A DNA stretch of 64,000 bases, from assembly GCF_002224125.1 (NCBI RefSeq), contig NZ_NCSM01000015.1, positions 148,933-212,932 on the forward strand, given 5' to 3'. The notes beneath the pieces were generated by a model. It had not been told where the DNA came from and searched no databases. It worked only from the letters and a program-made list of their open reading frames with translations. Below, piece by piece: positions 23,538-32,907 of the stretch. Position numbers and translations under genes: made by a program. The stretch comes from Streptomyces sp. NBS 14/10 (GTDB lineage: Bacteria; Actinomycetota; Actinomycetes; Streptomycetales; Streptomycetaceae). Position 1 is the first letter of the stretch. Every line of letters starts with the position of its first letter.

Positions 23538-24543
23538 ATGGACTCGTCCGCGTGCAACCACGTCCTCTACGTCGACGACCACGGTCCGTATGCGGAGCTG
23601 CATCTCACTCTGGAGTGCAGCCGACCCGGCATCGCGACGAGCCACGACGTCAACGAGGACCACTGCGCGGCGGCGCTCGACAGCTGGTTGCACGCGAACC
23701 CCGAGCGAATCCTTCTCAAGCTGCTCGTGACAACAAGCCGGGTTCACCATGGCTCGTTTGGCCCGCTCGTCGACGTACTTGCCAGCCGTCAGCCGGAGAT
23801 CCACCACCTAGGACTGGGCGCCCGCACCTTTCCGGACTTCGGTCGAGGTGACTACATCCCGGAGGATCTGTCGCGCGACGGCTCCTCGTGGAGGCTTTCG
23901 GTGCCGCTGGAGCGGGTGCTTTTAGCAGTGCCGACTCTTCATGAGCTGGTCGTTCAGTGCAACGACATCGACATGGCGCACGACATCCTGGGCACGAAGC
24001 CTCCGTCTCCGTTCCCGGAGATGGCACGTCTGCGTCGGCTGGTGCTGCGTGATGAGGCACTCAACCCCGCCGTGGTATCCGCGCTGGGCACGAGCTCCTT
24101 TCCACAGCTTGAGTCGCTCGAACTCTGGCTCGGACACTTCGCATACAGCTGGGGCGGCTCGGCGCGGGACCTGGTCCCGCTGCTGAACAACCCCGGATTC
24201 GCGAAACTTCGTCAGCTGGCCCTGGTGAGCGACTTGAACGACACACTGGTGGACGTGCTCGCGTGAGAGTGCGCTCATCGCACGACTGGAGTCTCTGAGA
24301 CTGCCGTTTGGCGTGCTCGACGCATCCGGGGCGCAGCGTCTCCGTGACCGCTGGTCCGCCTTCAGCAACTTGCGCCGACTCGATGTCACGGGGAACGGCA
24401 TCACCGCTGCTGCGGCTCGCGCGCTCCGTGAGATGGCACCCGACGTCGTGGAGTTGGGGGACCAACGGATCCGGGCCGATGACGAGTGGCGCTTCGCGCC
24501 GCCGCTGGTCGACCTCTTCGATGCCTGGGCCTCGGCGAGATGA
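23538..24543 (+). pseudogene. STM4015-like leucine-rich-repeat protein, frameshifted
   Basis: From ATG 23538 an LRR protein resembling the STM4015 family is encoded (LVDVLASRQPEIHHLGLGARTFPDFGRGDYIPEDLS; LERVLLAVPTLHELVVQC; FPQLESLELWLGHFAYSWGG; PGFAKLRQLALVSDLNDTLVDVLA). It stops at 24264. The expected continuation is in the +1 frame (ESALIARLESLRLPFGVLDASGAQRLRDRWSAFSNLRRLDVTGNGITAAAARALREM, ending at 24543). One extra base in GCGTGAG at about 24262 accounts for it. A TTA codon (23922-23924) would make translation bldA-dependent. It is either a recent pseudogene or an indel error. Confidence 0.75.
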
Positions 24544-24609
24544 TCTTCATGAAACGAGTTGATGTACGTCTTCGTTTCCGTGCATGTTCATGATCGCAGC
24601 GGGGCCGTC

Positions 24610-25515
24610 TCACCTTCGGTCGGCGACCGAGCCGGGATCTGCGGAGACGTGAGGCTTGGCGGGCGTTCCGTGGCTGCTCCACGCGGTGTCGTCGACCGTC
24701 AGAAATGGCTCGCCGGCCACGGTCGCCGGGGTCACTCCGGCGAACGCCATGACGTCCCGATGCAGATGGGACTGGTCGGCGTAGCCGCCGTCGACCGCGA
24801 CTCGGGCTGCGCCTTCACCCGCGACCAGGCGGTGGGCGCAATGGTCGAAGCGGACCAGCTTCGCCGCGCGCTTCGGCGGCAGGCCGATCTGCGAGTGGAA
24901 CCGGGACCACAGGCGCTTCCGGCTCCATCCGACCTCGGCCGCCAGCTGGTCGACCCGGACAAGGCCACGACTGACGACGATCCGGTCCCAGGCCCAGGCC
25001 ACCTCCCGGTCCACGGACGCCCCCGCCTCACGCCGGCGGGCGAGCCATTCGTCCGTCAACGCGAAGCGATCCTCCCACGAGGAGATATTTCGCAGTCGCT
25101 CACAGATCCGTGACACCTCTCGGCCCCACAGGTCGTCGAGGGCCACGGCGCCGTTCAGGTCGGCCGGGGAGGTGCCCAAAACCGCGCGAGCGACAGCCGG
25201 CGAGAGGCGTACCTGCACGCACTCGACGTTTTCCCCCCACGCGCGAACCACGCCGCCGGACCCGAACCCGGGCCCGGCGACGAGACTTCCCCGCTGCTGC
25301 CGCCCAGCGCCATCGTCCACGACGGGCGGGGTGGCCCCGAACTCCAGGATCAGCATCACGGCCGGATGCGGGACCACCCGCAGGCCGCCCGCGGTCGAGC
25401 CGGGGACGCGGAACCCAGCCATGCTGACACCGGCCACCCGGCTGGGCCGCTCCGGACGAGCGACGTCCCACGTAGCCGGATCGTCACGTTCATCCGCAGC
25501 GGACCGCATCGTCAC
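24610..25515 (-). CDS. AraC-family transcriptional regulator
   Basis: About 301 residues. The C-terminal AraC HTH is clear: IVVSRGLVRVDQLAAEVGWSRKRLWSRFHSQIGLPPKRAAKLVRFDHCAHRL, then VAVDGGYADQSHLHRDVMAFAGVTPATV. The N-terminal part is a sensor (MAGFRVPGSTAGGLRVVPHPAVMLILEFG onward). Starts are GTG 25515 or ATG 25509. It is divergent from the alpha/beta hydrolase at 25586 with only 70 bases between, so it is the likely regulator of that gene. The arrangement matches small detoxification or ester-catabolism modules. Confidence 0.85.
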   Translation of the reverse strand: MTMRSAADERDDPATWDVARPERPSRVAGVSMAGFRVPGSTAGGLRVVPHPAVMLILEFGATPPVVDDGAGRQQRGSLVAGPGFGSGGVVRAWGENVECVQVRLSPAVARAVLGTSPADLNGAVALDDLWGREVSRICERLRNISSWEDRFALTDEWLARRREAGASVDREVAWAWDRIVVSRGLVRVDQLAAEVGWSRKRLWSRFHSQIGLPPKRAAKLVRFDHCAHRLVAGEGAARVAVDGGYADQSHLHRDVMAFAGVTPATVAGEPFLTVDDTAWSSHGTPAKPHVSADPGSVADRR

Positions 25516-25585
25516 ATGCTACGCGGCCCGGGGGAGGGAACATTTGTCCAAGACGTGGCCGCGCACCGGCGACGACGGTGGGCTC

Positions 25586-26440
25586 ATGACTATTCCTGAC
25601 GGGCAACCGCATGTGAAAGGCAACGCCGAGGCCACTGAGGAGTCGATCCTGCCCCTGGATGGCGGCGACATCTATGTGTGCCAGGACGGCCCCCGCGATG
25701 CCCCCGCACTCCTGCTCATCCACGGGTCTGCCTCCTCGACCCGCTCGTGGGACCTGATGGTTCCTGCGCTGACCGTGTCTCATCGCGTCATCCGGATCGA
25801 CCTGCTCGGGCACGGCCGGTCAGCCAAACCGGTCGGCCCCGGCTATGAGATCCCCGCACAGGGACGCCGGGTCGGCGTGGCGCTGGACCGGCTCGGTGTC
25901 AGGAACGCCATAGTCGTCGGTCATTCCAGTGGCGGCTATGTCGCCACCGCCCTCGCCGAGCAGCGAGCCGACCTGGTTACCGCGCTCGCGCTCATCAACA
26001 CCGGACCCCACCTGGGCGCCTTCATCGCACCGGAGCCCGCCGCCATCGCCCCCTCGCAGTGGCCGCCGACCGACGAGCAAATACGCCAGGTCGCGAGCAC
26101 CGGTTTCAGCGCGGGCTTCGAGATCCCACTGGAGCTCATGGACGACTTGCGTGGTATGACCTACCACGCGTTCGCCGCGTCAACTCAGGCGGCCCGTGCC
26201 TACCTGGAGCAGCAGACGCTCCCGGATCGGCTGACGGCCCTCGGCAAGCCACTGCAGGTGATCTTCGGCGACCAAGACCGCAGATGGCGACCCTCGTCCG
26301 CCGCCGACTACCACGCCGTTCCGGGCACGAGAGTCGATTTGCTGCCCGGCGCCGGACACTCGCCCATTCTGGAGGATGCGCCTCGAACCGCCGCACTTCT
26401 CCTGGCCTTCACCGCGATCCACACCGCGCGGGCCGACTAG
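25586..26440 (+). CDS. Alpha/beta hydrolase
   Basis: A 284-residue alpha/beta-hydrolase-fold enzyme. The oxyanion region is LLLIHGSASSTRSWDLM (HG motif), then IDLLGHGRSAKP, and the nucleophile elbow is VVGHSSGGYVA (Ser in G-x-S-x-G, near residue 115). The acid Asp is in VIFGDQDRRWR and the catalytic His in LLPGAGHSPILE. The start at ATG 25586 gives MTIPDGQPHVKG. Likely a cytoplasmic esterase or lactonase, controlled by the divergent AraC-type regulator. Confidence 0.9.
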   Translation: MTIPDGQPHVKGNAEATEESILPLDGGDIYVCQDGPRDAPALLLIHGSASSTRSWDLMVPALTVSHRVIRIDLLGHGRSAKPVGPGYEIPAQGRRVGVALDRLGVRNAIVVGHSSGGYVATALAEQRADLVTALALINTGPHLGAFIAPEPAAIAPSQWPPTDEQIRQVASTGFSAGFEIPLELMDDLRGMTYHAFAASTQAARAYLEQQTLPDRLTALGKPLQVIFGDQDRRWRPSSAADYHAVPGTRVDLLPGAGHSPILEDAPRTAALLLAFTAIHTARAD

Positions 26441-27529
26441 CCATTCGCCGGGGCCACCCCGATCCGGACACTGGGGCCCTTGAGAGCCGTGGTCCACTGA
26501 CAGGTGTTGACGGCGGGTGCAGCCGCTTTTCGAGCCAACCGGCCTGCAGCGAGGCGGTGTTGTGCAGGAGACGGAACCGCTCCAGGGCCTGCTCGCGGCT
26601 GTCGTGAGCTGCCCGTTGGCTATGCGGCCCCACCGGCGGTTCGGGCGTATGAGAGGGACGGCGCCAGGCGGGGCCGACGTACGGCCGCCTGGCCTGGCAC
26701 CGTCTCTTGCTCGCGATCGTAGGCCGCCGCCGCTTCGGCCGAGCCGCCAGGGCGATGCTGTTGCCGACGAGCCGCAGTTGATCTTTGCTGTGCTGGGTGC
26801 CGGCCAGCGGCGCAGGTAGTCCCAGGTGCGGCTGCCGACGATGCCGTCCGCGCCGCCGGGAACACCGTGGTGGCTCTGGAGCCACTTGACAGCAGTGAGG
26901 GTGTTGGGGCCGAAGCCACCGTCGACGGACAGCCGGACCGGGTAGTCCGTGTGCTGGTTGATGATGTCCTGGATCTCCATGACGGCAGCGGAGTTGCGGC
27001 TTCCTTCGCTGATGGTCGCGGTGCCGTAGTAGTAGTCGCATGTGTAGCCGACGGTGGAGCGGTACGTGCGGGCGTGCACGGCGGCGGCTTGAGCGGTCAG
27101 CTGCCAGCAACTCGGCAGGTGGGGCACCTTGGGTGCCGCTCCGCGCACGTAGTGGTTGCTCACCCATGCCGGGTCGCTGCCGTGCAGCAGGGTGACCTTC
27201 GTCCACCACCTGTTTCCTGAGACCTTGCTGGTGTGCCGGTTGGTCTGGCAGTACGCCCGGAGGGCCGTGTTGGACACCCTTGTGGCGACGCGGCAGCTCT
27301 TGCGCGGGCACTCCCTCAGGGCCACCTGCGTGCCCTTGACGCGGATCTTCTCGACGCTGGCGGTTGGGTCATCGGACACCGGCATCAGTGTCGAGGTTCC
27401 GGTGGCCGTGGGCTGCGTGCCACGCGCATCGGTGTGTGCGGGGCCGGCCAGGGCAAGGCTGCCGGCCAGGGCAAGGGCGGTCGTCGCGGCGAACGCGAAA
27501 CCGTTGCGCACCTGGAACTGGGTCGGCAC
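26180..27529 (-). CDS. Secreted peptidoglycan-binding (PG_binding_1) protein with unclear 3' end
   Basis: From GTG 27529 comes a signal peptide (VRNGFAFAATTALALAGSLALAGPAHTDA), then an SH3-like region with cysteines (KIRVKGTQVALRECPRKSCRVATRV, RWWTKVTLLHGSDPAWVSNHYV), then a peptidoglycan-binding domain (MEIQDIINQHTDYPVRLSVDGGFGPNTLTAVKWLQSHHGVPGGADGIVGSRTWDYLRRW). Homologous sequence ends near 26790. Beyond that the frame stays open to 26180 but runs antisense through the hydrolase gene and looks like noise, so the natural stop has probably been lost or shifted. The 5' end lies on top of a decayed SARP gene on the other strand. Confidence 0.55.
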   Translation of the reverse strand: MPTQFQVRNGFAFAATTALALAGSLALAGPAHTDARGTQPTATGTSTLMPVSDDPTASVEKIRVKGTQVALRECPRKSCRVATRVSNTALRAYCQTNRHTSKVSGNRWWTKVTLLHGSDPAWVSNHYVRGAAPKVPHLPSCWQLTAQAAAVHARTYRSTVGYTCDYYYGTATISEGSRNSAAVMEIQDIINQHTDYPVRLSVDGGFGPNTLTAVKWLQSHHGVPGGADGIVGSRTWDYLRRWPAPSTAKINCGSSATASPWRLGRSGGGLRSRARDGARPGGRTSAPPGAVPLIRPNRRWGRIANGQLTTAASRPWSGSVSCTTPPRCRPVGSKSGCTRRQHLSVDHGSQGPQCPDRGGPGEWLVGPRGVDRGEGQEKCGGSRRILQNGRVSGAGQQIDSRARNGVVVGGGRGSPSAVLVAEDHLQWLAEGRQPIRERLLLQVGTGRLS

Positions 27530-28098
27530 GCTGAGGCGGTCCTGGAGCTGACCGCGCTCATCACAGAGCACCCTGTGCGGGAACGGTTACGCGCGCTGCT
27601 GATGCTGGCGCTCTACCGCAGCGGCCGACAGGCAGAGGCCCTGGGCGTGTACACCGACACCAATATGTGGCAGCAGGACAATCGGTACGGAAGCCGGCCC
27701 ATGCTGCGGGGGACGCAGGCGCGGAGTGTCGAGTGGACATGTCGCCAGCGGGTGAATCTTTCACGGGAAAAGGGAAACAGCAAGCCGATGTTGAGGTCAG
27801 CCGTACCGGCCTCGCCGCAGGAGATCTGGCTGCCGCCTGCTATGCGTTGAACGTACGCGGCGTTATCGCGATCTATCAGCGTCGATACGAACAGGCCGAA
27901 GCGTACTTCAGCGAGGCACTGGACGGGTTCCGAGTCGGCAACAACTTCTCGGGTATTGCCACCGCCCTATGCAATCTCTCTCGTGTACACGCTGCCATGG
28001 GGCGCACGGACAGCGCGATCGAACTCGCCATGCAGGGCATCGCCCTCTGGAAGCGCCTGGGCGCGCATCACATGTTGTCAATGGCCGATTCGCGCTGA
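27480..28098 (+). pseudogene. SARP (AfsR-like) regulator remnant: BTAD fragment plus TPR fragment
   Basis: Plus-strand relics of an AfsR-type SARP lie in separate frames. From about 27480 to 27660 is part of the BTAD domain (LELGRHAEAVLELTALITEHPVRERLRALLMLALYRSGRQAEALGVYTDT). From about 27790 to 28098 are the TPR repeats (SRTGLAAGDLAAACYALNVRGVIAIYQRRYEQAEAYFSEALDGFRVGNNFSGIATALCNLSRVHAAMGRTDSAIELAMQGIALWKRLG). The OmpR-type HTH and the NB-ARC ATPase that should lie before and between them are gone. A TTA codon (27587-27589) survives in the BTAD part, typical of bldA-controlled antibiotic regulators. Confidence 0.7.
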
Positions 28099-28108
28099 TG
28101 CTGGCTGC

Positions 28109-28139
28109 TTGACCTTCTAGTCGGGTCGAAGGTTTAGCG
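28109..28139 (+). promoter_or_regulatory. MerR-type promoter/operator
   Basis: TTGACC (-35, 28109-28114) and TTAGCG (-10, 28134-28139) are separated by 19 bases, the over-long spacer typical of MerR-activated promoters. An inverted repeat ACCTTC...GAAGGT (28112-28133) fills the spacer. The start codon is at 28148, so the transcript is nearly leaderless. Confidence 0.75.
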
Positions 28140-28147
28140 TCGTTGGT

Positions 28148-28911
28148 ATGACCACCATGCGGATCTCCCAGCTCGCCGAGCGCACGGGTGTCCCGGCGAC
28201 CACACTGCGGTTCTACGAGGGCGCCGGGCTGCTGCCCGCTGACCGGACCCCGGCCGGTTACCGGGTGTACGGCGAGGACGCGGTGGAACGGCTGGCATTC
28301 ATCGGCGCGGCCAAGCACCTGGGACTGCCGCTGGACGAGGTCGGCGAGTTGATCGGGGTATGGGAGGGCGGCGCATGCACCGAGGTGAAGGCGAGCCTTC
28401 GGCCGAAGATCGCCGCGCGCCTGGCCGAGGCCGAGCGCCGGGCAGCGGAATTGCGAGCCTTCGCCTCCTCGCTGCACGCTGCACTGGAGCGTCTGGACGC
28501 GCTGCCGGACCGCTCCGGCCGCTGCGACCCGCAGTGCGGCTTCCTCACCGCCCCTGTGCCCGCCGCGCGGCCGACGGACATGGTGCTCGCGCCCAGCCGA
28601 CAGGCGGGAGAGGAGGCCGCACAGCTTAAGAGCGCCGCGGTGGCCTGCTCGCTCAGTGGTGAGGGTATGGCCGAGCGCGCTAGCGCCTGGCACGCAGCCC
28701 TTCATGGCGCCGAGCGGGTAGGGATCCCGGATGGGCTGCGGCTGACCCTGCCCGCCGAGCGGGCCGCCGGCATCATCGAGCTGGCCGTCGCCGAACAGCG
28801 GTGCTGCCCGTTCTTCGACTTCCGGCTTCACCTCGACGGCCCGCACCTGCATCTGGACGTCCGGGTCCCTGCCGACGGGGCCGGCTCACCGAGTTGTTTG
28901 GTCCGGTTACC
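28148..28911 (+). CDS. MerR-family regulator with cysteine motif and C-terminal sensor domain
   Basis: MerR HTH at the N-terminus ([69 protein letters not shown]), then a dimerisation helix and CDPQCGF, a metal-regulator-like cysteine pair. A C-terminal domain ([73 protein letters not shown]) contains a further CC pair. The natural end [12 protein letters not shown] lies in another frame at 28885-28911, so one base is missing near 28883; as read, the frame continues to 29119 into unrelated sequence. Conserved neighbour of YnfA downstream. It is likely autoregulated through the dyad at 28112-28133. Confidence 0.8.
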
Positions 28912-28952
28912 TGAACCAGCTCCGCGCTGCTTCCTCAGAAAGATCCCTTACC

Positions 28953-29288
28953 GTGCTCGTCGCCCGATCCGTTGCCCTGTTCGTCGTCGCTGCCCTGTTC
29001 GAGATCGGGGGTGCCTGGCTGATCTGGCAGGGCGTGCGCGAGCACAAGGGCTGGATCTGGATTGGTGCCGGCGTGATCGCGCTGGGCTTGTACGGAGTGG
29101 TCGCGACCTTCCAGAGTGACGACAACTTCGGCCGCATCCTGGCCGCGTATGGCGGCATCTTCGTTGCGGGATCGATCGTCTGGGGCATGGTCGCCGACGG
29201 CTACCACCCTGACCGCTTCGATGTCATCGGCGCACTGATCTGCCTCGCTGGGATGGCGGTCATCATGTACGCCCCGCGCAGTAACTGA
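28953..29288 (+). CDS. YnfA/UPF0060 family membrane protein
   Basis: A 111-residue, four-helix membrane protein of the UPF0060 (YnfA) family, related to small multidrug resistance transporters. Segments include [22 protein letters not shown] (with the conserved EIGGAWLIW), [47 protein letters not shown] and [20 protein letters not shown], which match the family nearly end to end. The start is GTG 28953 with a weak ribosome site. It lies about 40 bases after the true end of the MerR gene, in a common MerR-YnfA arrangement, probably controlled by that regulator. Confidence 0.9.
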   Translation: MLVARSVALFVVAALFEIGGAWLIWQGVREHKGWIWIGAGVIALGLYGVVATFQSDDNFGRILAAYGGIFVAGSIVWGMVADGYHPDRFDVIGALICLAGMAVIMYAPRSN

Positions 29289-29674
29289 CCCACCTCCCAT
29301 GGCAGCAAAATGGCACCGCCCGGGGCGGTCGCCGGCGTGACGGCGATGAGAATGATGTGGTCCGCAGTCAGCCGGCGGCCGCCATCGCGGCGGGCGCCAT
29401 CGCGGCGGGCGCCCGGGGTGATCGGCGCACGCCCACCCGTGCCCCCCGCTCGACACCCGTCACGTTTCGGTAACCTGGCCGAAACCCTTGACGTTTCTCA
29501 TGGCTCGTTCTTAGTCTCGCTGCACCGCGTAATCGGCAGTTCCAGCAGTTCAGGTGCTGCGGCGCTTTCCGCGGTTTTTGGGCAGGCACAGACACAGACC
29601 ACCTGTCGGTGGCTTCGTCGTGCCTTTTTCTGTGCTCCCCGTGCCGCCGGTAGGTCTTCCTCGAAGGCGGATTC
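29289..29674. other. Intergenic region upstream of the polyol cluster
   Basis: 386 bases with no gene. It contains two perfect tandem copies of a 15-bp unit (GCCATCGCGGCGGGC, 29381-29410). The rest should hold the promoter of the polyol cluster, but I see no convincing hexamer pair. Confidence 0.5.
29381..29410. repeat. Tandem duplication of a 15-bp unit
   Basis: GCCATCGCGGCGGGC twice in succession, followed by a partial third copy (GCC). Confidence 0.85.
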
Positions 29675-31105
29675 ATGGCACAACGTCCGAGCGTCAGAAG
29701 CGTCGCCGACGTCGTTGCGCTCATCGATGGGCTGGGAAAGATCACCGGCCGGGCGCAGATCATCTGGTTCCTCGTGTTCGGCGGGCTGTTCCTCGACGCC
29801 TACTCGAACGCGGCGCTGAGCGCCGGTCTGGGGCCCATGACGACCCAGATGGAGCTCACCAGCACCCAAGTCTCGATCCTCACGGCCACTGCTCCGGCGC
29901 TGGCCATCATCTTCAACCCCCTCGGCGGCTGGCTCGCCACCCGCATCGGCCGCGTTCCTCCGCTGCTCATCGCCAAGGTGTTCGCGATCGCGGGTGGCCT
30001 GCTCGCCGCGTTCGCCGGTGGCTTCACTGTCGTGTGGCTCGGCCGGGTGCTGGTGGGTGTCGCGTACGGCATCGACTTCGCGGTCGCCATGGCGCTGCTC
30101 GCCGAGTACACGCCCGCGAAGCTGGGCGGCCGGCTCAATCTGTGGCAAGCCGTCTGGTACGTCGCCACCACCAGCAACCTCGCCCTGGCCCTCCTCTTCT
30201 TCAACCTGGACGTCGGCGCCGACATCTGGCGCTGGTCGGTCGGCTCAGCCGCGGTCGTCGCCGTCGCGCTGCTGCTGAGTCAGGCGCTGATGCTCAAGGA
30301 GAGCCCCACCTGGCTGGCCAGCAAGGGCCGGCTGGACGAGTCCGTCGCCAATCTGGACCGGATGTACGGGATCAAGGCCGTCGTCGGTACGTCCGCCGCG
30401 ATGCCCCGCACCGCGGCTGAGGCACCGGTCATCGGGTTCCGCCAGGCCGGGCTTCTGTTCAAGGGCGAGTACCTGCCGCGTACGATCCTCTCCTCGGTGA
30501 TCTCGCTCGGGCAGTCGATGCAGTACTTCGCGGTCGGCTGGTACCTCCCGCTGATCAGCCTGACGGTCTTCGGCGAGAGCTTCGAGAAGGCCACCATCGG
30601 TTCGATGGTGTTCAACGCCTTCGGTATCGCGGGCGGGCTGCTGTCCGCATACTTCGGCCGCCGCCTCGGGTTGCGGCTCAGTTCCGCTGCCGGTTTCGCC
30701 GGGGTGTTCGTGGCCCTGGTGGCGATGGGGCTGACCTTCGACAAGGTACCCACGGCCGTGGCGTTCCTGCTGCCGGTGCTGTTCATCCTCTGCCACTCGG
30801 CGGGCCCCGGCGCCAACGGCAAGTCCATCGCCGCGCTTTCCTACACCAGTGATGTCCGCGCTCTGGGCACCGGCGTCACGGGGATGGTCGGCAGCTTCGG
30901 CAGTGTCGCCGGCCTGTATGTGTTTCCGCAGGTCAAGGACTCGCTCGGACTCGCCGACACCTTCCTGATGCTGTCCGTCGTGCCGCTGCTCGGCCTGATC
31001 ACCTGCCTGATGATCAAGTGGGACCCGACGAAGGCCGCCTCGCCCGACGAGGTCGCAGGACGGGACCGCGATGCCACTGCGGCGGTGTCCGTGACTGCGC
31101 GCTGA
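29675..31105 (+). CDS. MFS sugar/polyol transporter
   Basis: A 476-residue major facilitator transporter with 12 membrane segments, the first gene of the polyol cluster. The sugar-porter-type features are GGWLATRIGRVPPLLIAK (motif A, loop 2-3), LGRVLVGVAYGIDFAVAMALLAEYTPAKLGGRLNLWQAVWYV (TM4-TM5 with the PA-x-x-RG-like region) and the matching loop after TM8 (YFGRRLGLRLS). The ending is hydrophilic. ATG 29675 follows GAAGG. Given the kinase and dehydrogenase downstream, it probably imports glycerol, an alditol or a related compound. The substrate is inferred from context only. Confidence 0.8.
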   Translation: MAQRPSVRSVADVVALIDGLGKITGRAQIIWFLVFGGLFLDAYSNAALSAGLGPMTTQMELTSTQVSILTATAPALAIIFNPLGGWLATRIGRVPPLLIAKVFAIAGGLLAAFAGGFTVVWLGRVLVGVAYGIDFAVAMALLAEYTPAKLGGRLNLWQAVWYVATTSNLALALLFFNLDVGADIWRWSVGSAAVVAVALLLSQALMLKESPTWLASKGRLDESVANLDRMYGIKAVVGTSAAMPRTAAEAPVIGFRQAGLLFKGEYLPRTILSSVISLGQSMQYFAVGWYLPLISLTVFGESFEKATIGSMVFNAFGIAGGLLSAYFGRRLGLRLSSAAGFAGVFVALVAMGLTFDKVPTAVAFLLPVLFILCHSAGPGANGKSIAALSYTSDVRALGTGVTGMVGSFGSVAGLYVFPQVKDSLGLADTFLMLSVVPLLGLITCLMIKWDPTKAASPDEVAGRDRDATAAVSVTAR

Positions 31106-31228
31106 CCGACCGCCGGACCTGGCGCACCGCGCGTTGGTCCCCTCCCCTCTGTATCTCTCCGCTCCGCATCCGTCCCCTCCGTATCCCTCCGCACGGCTCG
31201 CTCGCGATGCTCGAATGAAAGGGCTGCC

Positions 31229-32761
31229 ATGACCCAGACGTTCCCCGGCGCCTCCCCACGGCGCGGTGTGCTGTCCATCGACGAGGGCACCACGGGCACC
31301 CGGGCCGGAGTCGTGCTCGACTCGGGCGCCACCCACGAGGTGTTCTACCGGTCCATCAAGGTCAGCCATCCGAATGACCTCTCGGTCGAGCAGGACCCGA
31401 TGGAGATCTGGACCGCCACCCTCGAGGTGGCGCGTCGGGCCGTCGGCGGGGCGCGTGAGGACGGCATCGAGATCACCTCGGTCGCCCTGTCCACACAGCG
31501 CGCCACGGCGATGCTGTGGGACCGGGTCACCGGGCGGCCGCTGCTGCCCGCGGTGGTGTGGCAGGACCGTCGGTATGCGCATGAGCTCACCGCCTACGAG
31601 GCGGAGTGGGACGCCGTCCTGCTGGCCCGGCAGGGCCGGCCGGTCGGCGCCCGCGCCCCGTTCCTCTGGGCCGCCCGGCAGATCGCCGCACACCCGGAGG
31701 TGGCCGAGGCGCACCGGGCGGGGCGGCTGCTCTTCGGCACCGTCGACACCTGGCTGATCTGGCGCCTCACCGGTGGCGTCGTACACGCCACCACCCCGAC
31801 CAACGCCGCGTCCACCGGTGGCTATCTGCTGGAGCGGCACGCCTGGGACGAGGAGTGGATCGGCCACCTCGGCTTCCCTCTCGGCCTGCTGCCGGAGCTC
31901 CGCTCCGACGACACCGGTTTCGGTACGACCGACCCGGCCGCCCTCGGTATCGCCGTCCCGCTGGCCGCCTCCATGGGCGACCAGCACGCCGCACTCGTCG
32001 CGCTCGGCGGTCTCGCCGCCGGGCAGGGCATGTGCATGTACGGGACCGGCGCGTTCGTCGACGCGGCGACCGGCACCACGCCCGCCCTGCCCCGGCCGGA
32101 CATCTCCGGGGTGCTCGCCCAGCCCGGCCGGCGGCAGGGCGACATCAGCCAATTCAGCCTGGAGGCGTACACCTCCACCGTGGGTTCGGCGCTGCGCTGG
32201 CTCTGTGACGATCTGGGCCTGTTCGCATCGCCGAAGGAGCTCGGTGAGGAAGCGGGCCGGGTCCCCACCCGGCCGGGCCGCACCCCGCGTTTCGTCCCGG
32301 CGCTCGCCGGGGTCCGTACGCCGGTCTGGCACCCGGAGGCCACCGCGTCCCTCACCGGGCTCACTCTGGCCACCACTCGCGCCGATCTCGCCCGCGCCGT
32401 GCTCGACGGGATCGCGCACTCGGTGTGCGACCTGATCGACGGGGTCGCCGACACCATGGGCACCCCGTTCACCCGGCTCCGGGTCGGCGGCGGCGTCTCC
32501 GGCAGCGATCCGCTGATGCAGATCCAGGCCGACCTGACCGGCCTGCCGCTGGAACGGGTCTCCGACTCCGCCACCGCGAGCCTGCGCGGCACCGCGTATC
32601 TGGCCGGGGTCGCCCAGGGCCTGTGGCCCTCGCTCGAAGAGGTCGTCGAGGCGCAGCCGCAGGGCCGGGTCTTCGAGCCGTCGATCACGTCGGCCGAGCG
32701 CACCGAACTGCGCACCGCCTGGCGCGATGTGCTGATCGCCCATCTGAACGAATCTGAATGA
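31229..32761 (+). CDS. FGGY-family glycerol kinase-like carbohydrate kinase
   Basis: A 510-residue FGGY kinase of the glycerol-kinase branch. The phosphate loop is VLSIDEGTTGTRAGVV (GlpK has DQGTTSSRA at the same place). It continues with SVEQDPMEIW, VALSTQRATAMLWDRVTGRPLLPAVVWQDRR (GlpK-like NQRET and WQDRR), VDTWLIWRLTGG and AASMGDQHAALV, then GMCMYGTGAFV and the second-lobe signature LRVGGGVSGSDPLMQIQADLTGLPLERV. The expected reaction is ATP-dependent phosphorylation of a polyol hydroxyl group, in the cytoplasm. ATG 31229 is preceded by GAAAGGG. It differs enough from canonical GlpK that the substrate may be a glycerol analogue. Confidence 0.85.
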   Translation: MTQTFPGASPRRGVLSIDEGTTGTRAGVVLDSGATHEVFYRSIKVSHPNDLSVEQDPMEIWTATLEVARRAVGGAREDGIEITSVALSTQRATAMLWDRVTGRPLLPAVVWQDRRYAHELTAYEAEWDAVLLARQGRPVGARAPFLWAARQIAAHPEVAEAHRAGRLLFGTVDTWLIWRLTGGVVHATTPTNAASTGGYLLERHAWDEEWIGHLGFPLGLLPELRSDDTGFGTTDPAALGIAVPLAASMGDQHAALVALGGLAAGQGMCMYGTGAFVDAATGTTPALPRPDISGVLAQPGRRQGDISQFSLEAYTSTVGSALRWLCDDLGLFASPKELGEEAGRVPTRPGRTPRFVPALAGVRTPVWHPEATASLTGLTLATTRADLARAVLDGIAHSVCDLIDGVADTMGTPFTRLRVGGGVSGSDPLMQIQADLTGLPLERVSDSATASLRGTAYLAGVAQGLWPSLEEVVEAQPQGRVFEPSITSAERTELRTAWRDVLIAHLNESE

Positions 32762-32907
32762 CCCCGAGCTGCTCCCTTGCCGAAGAGCGCCCCCTGCGGA
32801 AGAGCACGCCCCAACCTCACACCCCCCACTGACGGCCCCCATCCGTCGCACCGGCGGCCCGCGCAGGATGCCGGGGCCGCCGAACCGAAACACCAGGAGT
32901 TGATGTT

